From an uncultured Clostridia bacterium (GTDB lineage Bacteria; Bacillota; Clostridia; TANB77; CAG-508), in contig CANQOU010000014.1 of assembly GCA_947625565.1 (NCBI GenBank), positions 1 to 17,215 on the forward strand: a stretch of 17,215 nt of DNA, given 5' to 3'. A model generated the notes under the pieces. The model was not told the origin of the DNA. It made no database searches and worked only from the letters and a program-made list of their open reading frames with translations. Shown here piece by piece: positions 1 through 9,361 of the stretch. Made by a program: the position numbers and the translations under genes. Every line of letters begins with the position of its first letter. Position 1 is the first letter of the stretch.

Positions 1-3000
1 ACTATTATATGGAAGACAAAACCAAATATTCATTAGAAGAGGCAAAAGAAAGAGACACAACATACTCTAGTAGGTTACATGTAAAAGTTAGACTAATCAA
101 TCGTGAAACAGGAGAAATAAAAGAACAAGAAATCTATTTAGGAGATTTCCCACTAATGACAGATAGTGGAACATTTATTATCAATGGAGCAGAAAGAGTT
201 GTTGTTAGCCAATTAGTACGTTCACCAGGATGTTACTATGATGAAATATTTGACACAAAAACAGGAAAGAAAACATACACATCTACAGTTATGCCACTAA
301 GAGGAGCTTGGCTAGAATATGAAACAGATGGAAATGATATTTTCTGGGTTCGTGTTGACCGTACAAGAAAAGTACCAGTAACTACATTATTAAGAGCTAT
401 TGGTGTAATAAGTGATGACCAAATTAGAGAATTATTTGGTGAAGAAGAAATGATAACAGCAACAATTGCAAAAGACCCAATTAAAAATCAAGAAGATGCC
501 TTAATTGAAATCTATAAAAAGCTAAGACCAGGAGAATTACCAACAGTCGAAGCCGCTAAAAGTTTATTTAATGGTTTATTTTATGATGGAAGAAGATATG
601 ATTTAGCAAAAGTAGGAAGATATAAATTTAACCAAAAATTAGGACTAGCAGGAAGAATAAAAGGAAAAATATCAGCAAAAGATGTTGTAGATAATGAAAC
701 AGGAGAAGTATTTGTTCAAGCAGGAGAAATAATATCTGAAGAAGTGGCTCAAAATATTCAAAATTCAGGCATAAATATTGTTGACGTTTTAATAGGTGAA
801 AAAACAGTTAGGATAATCGGAAACGGAACTGTAAACCCATACAAAGTATTACCAACAGTAGACTTGAGCAGTTTACACTTTAAAGAAGATGTACATTATG
901 AAGTGTTAAAAGATATAATTGACCATACAGATAAAAAAGATTTAGTAAAAATGATGAAAGAAAGATATGACGAATTAGTACCAAAACATATTACAGTTGA
1001 TGATATGATTGCATCAATAAACTATTTATTAAACTTAGCAAATGGAATTGGAAAACCAGATGATATTGACCACTTAGCAAACCGTAGAATTCGTTGTGTA
1101 GGTGAACTTTTACAAAATCAATTTAGAATAGGATTAGCAAGGCTAGAAAGAGTTGTTCGTGAAAGAATGACAATTCAAGACTTAGATGTTGTAACACCTC
1201 AAACATTGATAAATACAAAACCAATAACATCTGCAATTAGAGAATTCTTTGGAAGTTCACAATTATCACAATTTATGGACCAAACAAATCCACTTTCAGA
1301 ATTAACACATAAGAGAAGAATTTCTGCATTGGGACCTGGTGGATTAACAAGAGAAAGAGCAGGATTTGAAGTTCGTGATGTTCACTATACACACTATGGA
1401 AGACTATGCCCAATAGAATCACCAGAAGGACCAAACATAGGACTAATATCAGCACTTTCTTCATTTGCAAATATAAATGAATATGGATTTATAGAAACAC
1501 CATATAGAAAAATAGACCCAAAAACACATAGAGCAACTGATATTGTAGAATATATGAGTGCAGATGTTGAGGATAACTATATTATTGCACAAGCATCAGA
1601 ACCAATGGACTCTAAAGGACAATTCATAAATGACAGAATTAGAGTACGTTATAAAAATGATATTATTGAAGTAGATAAAGACCAAGTACAATATATTGAT
1701 GTTTCACCAAAACAATTAGTATCTATAGCAGCAGCAATGATACCATTCTTAGAGCATGATGATGCAAAAAGGTCTCTAATGGGTGCAAATATGCAACGTC
1801 AAGCAGTACCTCTAATGATAACAGAAAGACCAATAGTTGCAACAGGTATTGAATATAGAGCAGCAAAAGACTCTGGAATATTAGTATTAGCAGAAGACGA
1901 TGGTGTTATTGAAAAAGTAACAGGAGATGCAATTACAGTAAAATATCAAAATGGAAAAACTGTAGTACATAAATTGCGTAAATTTAAGAGAACAAATGGT
2001 GGAACTTGTATTAACCAAAAACCAATTGTAAAGAAAGGTGAAATAGTTAAAAAAGGAGATGCCATTGCAGATGGACCTGCTACTAAAGACGGTGAAATGT
2101 CACTAGGAAAGAATGTATTAGTTGCATTCTCTACTTGGGAAGGATATAACTACGAAGATGCTATTTTATTAAATGAAAGACTAGTAAAAGAAGATGTATT
2201 CACATCTATTCATATAGAAGAATATGATTGTGAATGTCGTGATACAAAATTAGGACCAGAAGAAATTACAAGAGATATACCAAATGTTGGAGATGACGTA
2301 TTAAAAGACCTTGACGAGAATGGAATTATTAGAATTGGTGCAGAAGTAAGACCAGGAGATATATTAGTTGGTAAAGTAACACCAAAAGGAGAAACAGAAC
2401 TAACTGCAGAGGAAAGACTATTAAGAGCAATATTTGGTGAAAAAGCAAGAGAAGTAAGAGATACTTCTTTGCGTGTACCACATGGTGAAGCTGGAACAAT
2501 TGTAGATGTAAGAATATTTACAAGAGAAAATTCAGACGAATTAGGACCAGGAGTTAACCAAATAATTAGATGCTATATTGCAACAAAGAGAAAAATCTCT
2601 GTTGGAGATAAAATGGCAGGACGTCACGGAAACAAAGGTGTTATTTCAAGAGTATTACCAGAAGAAGATATGCCATTTTTACCAGATGGTACTCCAATTG
2701 ATATCTTATTAAACCCTCTTGGTGTTCCATCTCGTATGAACTTAGGGCAAATCTTAGAGGTACATTTAGGAGGAGCAGCAAAAGCATTAGGATGGCATGT
2801 TTCAACACCAGTATTTGATGGTGCAACACAGAAAGATGTTGAAGAAATACTAAAAGAAGCAGGAATGAGTGCAGATGGAAAATCAATATTATATGATGGA
2901 CGTACAGGAGATCCATTTGCAAAACCAGTAACTGTAGGTGTTATGTATATGTTAAAACTACACCACTTAGTAGATGACAAAATTCATGCACGTTCAACAG

Positions 3001-3557
3001 GACCATATTCATTAGTAACACAACAGCCACTAGGAGGAAAAGCACAATTTGGTGGACAACGTTTTGGAGAAATGGAAGTTTGGGCACTAGAAGCATATGG
3101 TGCAGCATATACATTACAAGAAATGTTAACAGTAAAATCTGACGATATTGTCGGAAGAGTTAAAACATATGAAGCAATAGTAAAAGGAGAAAATATACCA
3201 GAACCAGGTGTTCCAGAAAGCTTTAAAGTATTAGTAAAAGAATTACAATCTTTAGGATTAGATGTACGTCTATATTCAGAAGATAACAAAGAACTAGAAT
3301 TAAAGGAAAACATTGAAGATGGCATTGAATATGACCCAGAGCAAGAAAAGAAGATGTTATCAGCTGAAGATTTTGCAGCAGAAGATGGAGAAGACCTTGA
3401 AGATAGCTTTATAGACGAAACATTGGAGGATGAAGACATGATGCTAGAAGATGATGACGAACTTTTTGATGGACTAGATGATGAAGAAGACGAAGAAATT
3501 TTTGATTCTGACCTAGCAGACGATAATCTTGATAATGATAATGATATTATAGAATAA
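1..3557 (+). CDS. rpoB: RNA polymerase beta subunit, 5' truncated by window edge
   Basis: Beta subunit of the core RNA polymerase. The reading frame is open from base 3. The ATG at 9 is an internal Met: by recalled alignment to Bacillus RpoB about 70 N-terminal residues lie outside the window. Numbering from that Met, the rifampicin pocket (GSSQLSQFMDQ ... THKRRISALGPGGL) is at about residues 415-446. Residues equivalent to E. coli D516, H526 and S531 (codons at 1278, 1308, 1323) are all wild type, so no common rifampicin-resistance change is seen. The conserved KMAGRHGNKGV and GGKAQFGGQRFGEMEVWALE blocks are intact. After the usual C-terminal core there is a very acidic tail of about 65 residues (bases 3360-3554) rich in Asp and Glu, longer than the short acidic end of Bacillus RpoB. 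It is followed by rpoC after 111 nt and is presumably co-transcribed with it. Confidence 0.98.
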   Translation, partial: YYMEDKTKYSLEEAKERDTTYSSRLHVKVRLINRETGEIKEQEIYLGDFPLMTDSGTFIINGAERVVVSQLVRSPGCYYDEIFDTKTGKKTYTSTVMPLRGAWLEYETDGNDIFWVRVDRTRKVPVTTLLRAIGVISDDQIRELFGEEEMITATIAKDPIKNQEDALIEIYKKLRPGELPTVEAAKSLFNGLFYDGRRYDLAKVGRYKFNQKLGLAGRIKGKISAKDVVDNETGEVFVQAGEIISEEVAQNIQNSGINIVDVLIGEKTVRIIGNGTVNPYKVLPTVDLSSLHFKEDVHYEVLKDIIDHTDKKDLVKMMKERYDELVPKHITVDDMIASINYLLNLANGIGKPDDIDHLANRRIRCVGELLQNQFRIGLARLERVVRERMTIQDLDVVTPQTLINTKPITSAIREFFGSSQLSQFMDQTNPLSELTHKRRISALGPGGLTRERAGFEVRDVHYTHYGRLCPIESPEGPNIGLISALSSFANINEYGFIETPYRKIDPKTHRATDIVEYMSADVEDNYIIAQASEPMDSKGQFINDRIRVRYKNDIIEVDKDQVQYIDVSPKQLVSIAAAMIPFLEHDDAKRSLMGANMQRQAVPLMITERPIVATGIEYRAAKDSGILVLAEDDGVIEKVTGDAITVKYQNGKTVVHKLRKFKRTNGGTCINQKPIVKKGEIVKKGDAIADGPATKDGEMSLGKNVLVAFSTWEGYNYEDAILLNERLVKEDVFTSIHIEEYDCECRDTKLGPEEITRDIPNVGDDVLKDLDENGIIRIGAEVRPGDILVGKVTPKGETELTAEERLLRAIFGEKAREVRDTSLRVPHGEAGTIVDVRIFTRENSDELGPGVNQIIRCYIATKRKISVGDKMAGRHGNKGVISRVLPEEDMPFLPDGTPIDILLNPLGVPSRMNLGQILEVHLGGAAKALGWHVSTPVFDGATQKDVEEILKEAGMSADGKSILYDGRTGDPFAKPVTVGVMYMLKLHHLVDDKIHARSTGPYSLVTQQPLGGKAQFGGQRFGEMEVWALEAYGAAYTLQEMLTVKSDDIVGRVKTYEAIVKGENIPEPGVPESFKVLVKELQSLGLDVRLYSEDNKELELKENIEDGIEYDPEQEKKMLSAEDFAAEDGEDLEDSFIDETLEDEDMMLEDDDELFDGLDDEEDEEIFDSDLADDNLDNDNDIIE

Positions 3558-3566
3558 TTAAATAAA

Positions 3567-3638
3567 TTTTAAAAAGTCAAAAGGCGACAAAATAGAATTG
3601 TCACTCGCGATGGATAGTCCTTTTGAACTGTTTTAAAA
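3567..3638 (+). promoter_or_regulatory. Structured RNA element in the rpoB-rpoC spacer
   Basis: The spacer can fold into a compact three-way junction. The outer helix is TTTTAAAA (3567-3574) with TTTTAAAA (3631-3638), continued by TCAAAAGG (3577-3584) with CCTTTTGA (3619-3626). Inside are hairpin 1, GACAA (3586-3590) with TTGTC (3598-3602) and an AATAGAA loop, and hairpin 2, ACT (3603-3605) with AGT (3616-3618). The inner helices abut each other and the outer helix almost without unpaired bases. No U-tract follows, so it is not an ordinary terminator. Hairpin 1 and its loop recur in the leader of the acetyltransferase gene (14805-14825). The role is unknown: regulation of rpoC expression or an RNA-processing site are both possible. 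An alternative GCGA/TCGC pairing exists within the same stretch. Confidence 0.55.
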
Positions 3639-3668
3639 TTACCCAAAAATATATAAGGGGGAAAAAGA

Positions 3669-6600
3669 GTGGACGAGTTAGAGATTTTTAACAAATTAAA
3701 AATAGGAATTGCCTCAGACGAACAAATAAGAGAATGGTCAAGAGGAGAAGTAAAAAAACCTGAGACTATAAACTACAGAACATTAAAACCAGAAAAAGAT
3801 GGTCTATTTTGTGAGAGAATTTTTGGACCAACAAAAGACTGGGAATGTCATTGTGGTAAATATAAAAGAGTAAGATATAAAGGAATTGTATGTGACAGAT
3901 GTGGTGTAGAAGTTACAAAATCTAAAGTAAGACGTGAAAGAATGGGACATATTGAATTAGCAGCACCAGTAGCACATATTTGGTATTTCAAAGGAATTCC
4001 AAGTAGAATAGCAACTATGTTAGATATTTCACCAAGAAACTTAGAAAAAGTAATATATTTTGCATCATATATTGTTACAGATAAAGGAAACACAGGACTA
4101 GCTAAATGTCAAGTGTTAAATGAAAAAGAATATCACGAGGCACAAGAGAAATATGGTAAAGATAGCTTTAAAGCAGAAATGGGAGCAGAAGCTATTAGAA
4201 CATTATTACAAGAAATTGATTTAGATAAATTATCAGCTTCTATTAAAAAAGAAATTGAAAAATCAAGTGAACAAAGAAAGTCAAAGCTTATAAAAAGATT
4301 AGATACAGTAGAATCATTTAGAATTTCTGGAAATCGCCCAGAATGGATGGTTATGGGAGTTGTACCTGTAATTCCACCAGAATTAAGACCAATGGTACAA
4401 CTAGATGGTGGACGTTTTGCAACATCTGACTTAAATGATCTATATCGTAGAGTTATAAACAGAAATAATAGATTAAAAAGATTACTAGAATTAGGTGCAC
4501 CAGAAATCATTGTACGCAATGAAAAACGTATGTTACAAGAATCAGTAGATGCACTAATTGATAATGGAAGACGTGGAAGACCAGTAACAGGAGCAGGAAA
4601 TAGACCATTAAAATCATTATCAGATATGTTAAAAGGAAAACAAGGACGTTTCCGTCAAAACTTACTTGGAAAACGTGTTGACTATTCTGGACGTTCAGTT
4701 ATTGTTGTAGGACCAGAACTAAAAATTTATCAATGTGGACTTCCAAAAGAGATGGCAATTGAATTATTCAAGCCATTTGTTATGAAGGAACTAGTGGGAA
4801 GAGGATTAGCTCAAAATATTAAAAATGCAAAAAGAATGGTAGAAAGACTAAACCCAGAAGTTTGGGGAATATTAGAGGAAGTAATAAAAGACCATCCTGT
4901 TATGTTAAACCGTGCACCAACACTTCATAGATTAGGAATTCAAGCATTTGAACCAGTTTTAGTAGAAGGTAGAGCAATAAAACTTCACCCACTTGTTTGT
5001 GAAGCATTCAATGCTGACTTTGATGGTGATCAAATGGCAATACATTTACCATTATCTCCAGAAGCACAAGCAGAAGCAAGATATTTAATGTTATCAACAA
5101 ACAACCTATTAAAACCACAAGATGGAAAGCCAGTAGCCGTTCCAAGACTAGATATGATTTTAGGAAGTTATTACTTAACAATGATTATAGATGGGGAAAA
5201 AGGAGAAGGCTCATATTATAGAGACCCAGATGAAGCTATTATGGCATTTGAAAATAATGATGTTGGAATTCATGCAAAAATATTTGTCAGAATAGGTAAA
5301 GAAATTGATGGAGAAATGAAATATCAAAAAATAGAAACAAGTATAGGAAGAATTATCTTCAATCAAGGAATTCCACAAGATTTAGGCTTTATAAATAGAG
5401 AAGAAGATCCATTCCAATATGAAATTAACTTCCCAGTTGTTAAAAAATCAATGGGAACAATCATTGAAAGAGTAATTAGATTACATGGATTAACAGAATC
5501 TGCAGAAGTTATTGATTATATAAAAGCATTAGGCTTCAAATATTCAACACTAGCAGGAATTACATTCTCTATGAGTGATGTAGAAGTACCAGCAGCAAAG
5601 AAAGGCATACTTGAAGATGCAGACAAACAAGTAGAAACAATACGTAAACAATATGCAAGAGGATTGATAACAGAAGACGAGAGATATAATGCAGTTATAA
5701 AAGTTTGGGAAGAAGCAACAAATGATGTAAGTAAAGCAATGGAAGATAATTTTGATAATTTAAACCCTATATATATGATGGTTAAATCTGGAGCCCGTGG
5801 TAATATGAACCAATTACGTCAAATCGCAGGTATGAGAGGACTAATGGCTAGTACAACAGGTAAAGCTGTAGAAATTCCTATCAAATCATCTTTTGCAGAC
5901 GGATTAGATGCCCTAGAATACTTTATTTCAGCACACGGAGCAAGAAAAGGACTTTCAGATACTGCATTAAGAACAGCAGACTCTGGATATTTAACAAGAA
6001 GATTAGTTGACGTATCACAAGATATTATAGTTAGAGAAGCAGATTGTGGAACAGAGGAAGGAATTACTATCTATGATATTAAAGATGGAAATCAAGTTAT
6101 TGAAAAATTGCAAGAAAGACTAATTGGAAGATTTGCTTTACATGATATTATAAATCCAGAAACTAAAGAACTAATAGTTGACACAAATACTATGATTACA
6201 GAACCAATTGCAGAAAAAATTGTAGAGGCAGGAATTGAAAGAGTAGAAGTACGTTCTGTATTAGGATGCCATTCAAAACATGGTGTATGCCAAAAATGTT
6301 ACGGAATGGGCTTAGCAAGAAGAGATTTAGTATCTATAGGAGAATCTATTGGAATAATTGCAGCACAATCTATTGGTGAACCAGGAACACAGCTAACAAT
6401 GAGAACAATTCACTCAGGTGGTGTTGCAGGTGTAGCAGATATTACACAAGGTCTTCCAAGAGTTGAAGAATTATTTGAAGCAAGAAAACCAAAAGGACTA
6501 GCAATTATTACAGAAATAGCAGGAAAAGTAAAAATTAAAGAAACAAAGAAAAAGAAAGAAGTAATTGTTACATCTAAAGATGATTCAAGAACATATACAA

Positions 6601-7175
6601 TTCCATTTGGTTCAAAAATGAAAGTAAGTGATGGAGATATGGTAGAAGTAGCTCAAGCCTTAATAGAAGGTTCTATCAATCCAGCTGAAATCTTAGCAAT
6701 TAAGGGACCAGAAGGAGTATATGAATACTTAATTTCAGAAGTACAAAAAGTATATCGTAACCAAGGTGTTGATATAAATGACAAACATATTGAGGTTATA
6801 GGTAGACAAATGTTGAAAAAGGTAAGAATAGAAGATAATGGCGATACAGATATGTTTGCAGGTTCACTTATAGACATGTATGAATTTGAGGACAAAAATA
6901 AAAAAGCAATTGAAGAAGGAAAACGTCCTGCAACAGGAAAGAGAGTATTGCTTGGAATTACAAAAGCATCACTAGCAACAGAAAGTTTCTTATCAGCAGC
7001 ATCATTCCAAGAGACAACAAGAGTTTTAACAGAAGCAGCAGTAAAAGGAAAAATAGACGACTTAATAGGACTAAAAGAAAATGTTATCATAGGAAAACTA
7101 ATTCCAGCAGGAACAGGAATGAAAAAATATCAAGACACACGTATCAGTACAGAGGCTTCAGAAGTAACAGAATAA
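3669..7175 (+). CDS. rpoC: RNA polymerase beta' subunit
   Basis: Beta' subunit, which carries the catalytic Mg site of RNA polymerase. The start is GTG at 3669, 7 nt after the SD AAGGGGG (3655-3661), and the N-terminus lines up with the family. The N-terminal zinc ribbon has Cys60, Cys62, Cys75 and Cys78. The catalytic motif NADFDGD is at residues 448-454, with the Mg-binding Asp450, Asp452 and Asp454. The second zinc site has Cys793, Cys867, Cys874 and Cys877. The GEPGTQLTMRTIHSGG trigger-loop region follows. At 1168 residues the length is close to other Firmicute RpoC proteins, with no intein or large insertion. It lies in the rpoB operon and ends just before a strong terminator. Confidence 0.98.
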   Translation: MDELEIFNKLKIGIASDEQIREWSRGEVKKPETINYRTLKPEKDGLFCERIFGPTKDWECHCGKYKRVRYKGIVCDRCGVEVTKSKVRRERMGHIELAAPVAHIWYFKGIPSRIATMLDISPRNLEKVIYFASYIVTDKGNTGLAKCQVLNEKEYHEAQEKYGKDSFKAEMGAEAIRTLLQEIDLDKLSASIKKEIEKSSEQRKSKLIKRLDTVESFRISGNRPEWMVMGVVPVIPPELRPMVQLDGGRFATSDLNDLYRRVINRNNRLKRLLELGAPEIIVRNEKRMLQESVDALIDNGRRGRPVTGAGNRPLKSLSDMLKGKQGRFRQNLLGKRVDYSGRSVIVVGPELKIYQCGLPKEMAIELFKPFVMKELVGRGLAQNIKNAKRMVERLNPEVWGILEEVIKDHPVMLNRAPTLHRLGIQAFEPVLVEGRAIKLHPLVCEAFNADFDGDQMAIHLPLSPEAQAEARYLMLSTNNLLKPQDGKPVAVPRLDMILGSYYLTMIIDGEKGEGSYYRDPDEAIMAFENNDVGIHAKIFVRIGKEIDGEMKYQKIETSIGRIIFNQGIPQDLGFINREEDPFQYEINFPVVKKSMGTIIERVIRLHGLTESAEVIDYIKALGFKYSTLAGITFSMSDVEVPAAKKGILEDADKQVETIRKQYARGLITEDERYNAVIKVWEEATNDVSKAMEDNFDNLNPIYMMVKSGARGNMNQLRQIAGMRGLMASTTGKAVEIPIKSSFADGLDALEYFISAHGARKGLSDTALRTADSGYLTRRLVDVSQDIIVREADCGTEEGITIYDIKDGNQVIEKLQERLIGRFALHDIINPETKELIVDTNTMITEPIAEKIVEAGIERVEVRSVLGCHSKHGVCQKCYGMGLARRDLVSIGESIGIIAAQSIGEPGTQLTMRTIHSGGVAGVADITQGLPRVEELFEARKPKGLAIITEIAGKVKIKETKKKKEVIVTSKDDSRTYTIPFGSKMKVSDGDMVEVAQALIEGSINPAEILAIKGPEGVYEYLISEVQKVYRNQGVDINDKHIEVIGRQMLKKVRIEDNGDTDMFAGSLIDMYEFEDKNKKAIEEGKRPATGKRVLLGITKASLATESFLSAASFQETTRVLTEAAVKGKIDDLIGLKENVIIGKLIPAGTGMKKYQDTRISTEASEVTE

Positions 7176-7177
7176 TC

Positions 7178-7214
7178 AAAAAAGGCAGTAGCATTAAAAC
7201 TACTGCTTTTTTGA
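7178..7214 (+). terminator. Rho-independent terminator of the rpoBC operon
   Basis: GCAGTAG (7185-7191) pairs with CTACTGC (7200-7206) around an 8-nt loop. An A-run before and a run of six T after the stem extend it, and one bulged G sits on the left arm. It starts 2 nt after the rpoC stop codon. The A/T symmetry could let it work on both strands. Confidence 0.92.
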
Positions 7215-7238
7215 TACTTTTCATGACATCTTCTTGAC

Positions 7239-7267
7239 TTGACAAATGCCTGTAAATGCTATAAAAT
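7239..7267 (+). promoter_or_regulatory. Sigma-A promoter for gdpP-rplI-dnaB-tilS
   Basis: TTGACA (7239-7244) and TAAAAT (7262-7267) are 17 nt apart. This directly follows the rpoBC terminator, so a fresh transcript is expected to start near 7274. A TATAAA at 7260-7265 is an alternative -10 but sits only 15 nt from the -35. The spacer holds GCCTGTA, also found in the rpsU promoter spacer. Confidence 0.75.
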
Positions 7268-7313
7268 AGATACGAATAAATTAGTCAAAACTTAGGGGGA
7301 ATAAATAAAAAAT

Positions 7314-9347
7314 ATGCAAAACAATAATAGAAAAGTTTTCGATAATTTAATATCTAGAACAAAAATATATCTAGTAATAATTCTACTTTTACTAATTGCT
7401 ATTTGTGTACAAAATACACAATGGATAATTCCATCTATAATAACATTTGTATTAGTAGTAGGATATACATATTTTGCAAATAACAAAAGAAAAAATGAAA
7501 TTTCAGAAACTTTGCAAGACTTAACAATTAGTGTAGACTCAGCAGCAAAAAGTACACTAATAAACTCACCATTTCCACTACTAATTGTAGAAACAGATGG
7601 AAATATAATATGGAGAAGCTCAAAATTTGTTTCTGAATTTGAAAAAATAGATATGAATTCATATATTGATGAAATATTAGATGAAATAAAAAAAGAAATT
7701 GAAAAAAGTAAAAATATTGAAAAACACGCAAAAGCAACACAATATATTGAAAAAGAAATAACAATACAAGACAAAATATACAGAATTATAGGAAAATATG
7801 TACATTCAAACAACAAAGAGAAAAAAGCAAAAAGAGAATATATGATAATGATATATTTTATTGATATAACAGAAAATGCTATTTTACAACAAAAATATAT
7901 AGATACACGTTCATGTGTTGAAATTATAAACATAGACAATTATGAAGAAAATATGCAATTACTAGAAGTAGAGGAAAAACCACAAGCAGTAGTGGAAATT
8001 GATAAAGCTATACTAGAATGGGCAAACCAAACCAATGGAATTCTAATAAAAACAGATAATAACAGATATATATGTGTTTTTGAGCAACGATACTTAGAAA
8101 GTATGAAAGAAGACAAATTTAGTATATTAGATAAAATAAAAGAAATAAATACAAGTGAAAAAGTACAATTTACACTTAGTATTGCTGTGTCAAATGAGGG
8201 AGATACAGATAAAGATAAGTATAAATCAGCACAAACAGCAATGGACCTAGTATTAGGTAGAGGAGGAGACCAAGCTGTTATAAGAGAAAATGACATTTAT
8301 CGTTTCTTTGGTGGAAGAGCACAAGAAGTTGAAAAACGTACAAAAGTAAAAGCAAGAATTGTTGCACAAGCTTTAGAAAACTTAATAAAAGAATCTGATA
8401 AAGTAATGATAATGGGACATACAAATCCAGACATTGATGCAATGGGCTCTAGTATGGGAATATATCGTTTAGCAAAAAGCCTAGAAAAAAATGCATATAT
8501 TGTAAGTAATGGAGAAGGTACAGCATTAGAAAACTTTAAAGCAGAACTAGAAAAAGAACCAGAATATGAAGATGTTTTAATTAGCAAAGAAGTAGCATTA
8601 GAAAATATAGAAGAAAATACACTTCTTGTTATAGTAGACACACACAAAAGAAACTTTGTAGAAGCACCAGAACTATTAGAAAAAGTGAAAAAGATAGTAG
8701 TAATTGACCATCATAGAAGAAGTGAAGACTATATAGAAGATGCAACACTTACATTCCAAGAAGTATATGCATCTTCAGCAGCAGAACTAGTAACAGAATT
8801 GCTACAATATGCAGAAACAAATGTAGAATTGAAAACAATAGAGGCAGAAAGCCTATATGCAGGAATAATGATGGATACAAAAAATTTTACATTTAAAACA
8901 GGTGTAAGAACATTTGAAGCAGCAGCATATTTACGTAAATGTGGTGTAGATATTATAAGAGTAAAAAAATGGTTCCAAAGCGATTTATTAAGCTTTAATA
9001 AAATAGCAGAAATTGTAAAATCAGCAGAAATGGTAAATGAAACAATAGCAGTTGCAGTAAATAATGATAAAGAAAAAGATAGTAACCTTGTATGTGCAAA
9101 AGCAGCAGACGAATTATTAACAATAAGTAATATTACAGCATCATTTGTATTAGGAAACTTAGGAGATAAAATATGTATTAGTGGACGCTCTATAGGCGAT
9201 ATAAATGTCCAAATTATCCTAGAAAAACTTGGTGGAGGAGGACACATTACATTAGCTGGTGCACAAGTTGAAGGTATGACGATGGAAGAAACAAAAGAAT
9301 TATTGATACAAAAAATTCACGAATATTTTGAAGAAATGCAAAGTTAG
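7314..9347 (+). CDS. gdpP: Membrane-bound c-di-AMP phosphodiesterase, DHH/DHHA1 type
   Basis: Hydrolyses the second messenger c-di-AMP, which controls potassium, osmotic and cell-wall homeostasis in Firmicutes. The domain order is that of GdpP (YybT): two N-terminal membrane segments (about residues 17-55), a PAS-like domain (about 65-165), a degenerate GGDEF domain ending near RGGDQ (about 175-330), then DHH and DHHA1. Catalytic motifs are complete: GHTNPDID (368-375), DTH (442-444), DHH (465-467), and a C-terminal GGGGH motif. Its 677 residues are close to the family norm (about 660). The SD AGGGGG (7294-7299) is 14 nt from the ATG, longer than ideal, but an in-frame TAA at 7302 excludes an upstream start. 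The gdpP-rplI-dnaB order is conserved in Firmicutes and supports the call. Confidence 0.95.
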   Translation: MQNNNRKVFDNLISRTKIYLVIILLLLIAICVQNTQWIIPSIITFVLVVGYTYFANNKRKNEISETLQDLTISVDSAAKSTLINSPFPLLIVETDGNIIWRSSKFVSEFEKIDMNSYIDEILDEIKKEIEKSKNIEKHAKATQYIEKEITIQDKIYRIIGKYVHSNNKEKKAKREYMIMIYFIDITENAILQQKYIDTRSCVEIINIDNYEENMQLLEVEEKPQAVVEIDKAILEWANQTNGILIKTDNNRYICVFEQRYLESMKEDKFSILDKIKEINTSEKVQFTLSIAVSNEGDTDKDKYKSAQTAMDLVLGRGGDQAVIRENDIYRFFGGRAQEVEKRTKVKARIVAQALENLIKESDKVMIMGHTNPDIDAMGSSMGIYRLAKSLEKNAYIVSNGEGTALENFKAELEKEPEYEDVLISKEVALENIEENTLLVIVDTHKRNFVEAPELLEKVKKIVVIDHHRRSEDYIEDATLTFQEVYASSAAELVTELLQYAETNVELKTIEAESLYAGIMMDTKNFTFKTGVRTFEAAAYLRKCGVDIIRVKKWFQSDLLSFNKIAEIVKSAEMVNETIAVAVNNDKEKDSNLVCAKAADELLTISNITASFVLGNLGDKICISGRSIGDINVQIILEKLGGGGHITLAGAQVEGMTMEETKELLIQKIHEYFEEMQS

Positions 9348-9361
9348 AAAGGCGTGATTAT

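Noticed and set aside
9..11. ATG at 9 as the true start of rpoB
   Set aside because: The frame is open to the window edge and the family continues upstream by about 70 residues, so this Met is internal.
7292..7939. Long open frames on the minus strand opposite gdpP, rpoB, rpoC and ftsH
   Set aside because: They follow the codon pattern of the + strand genes, are hydrophobic/Ser-rich in composition, have no SD and resemble no known protein.
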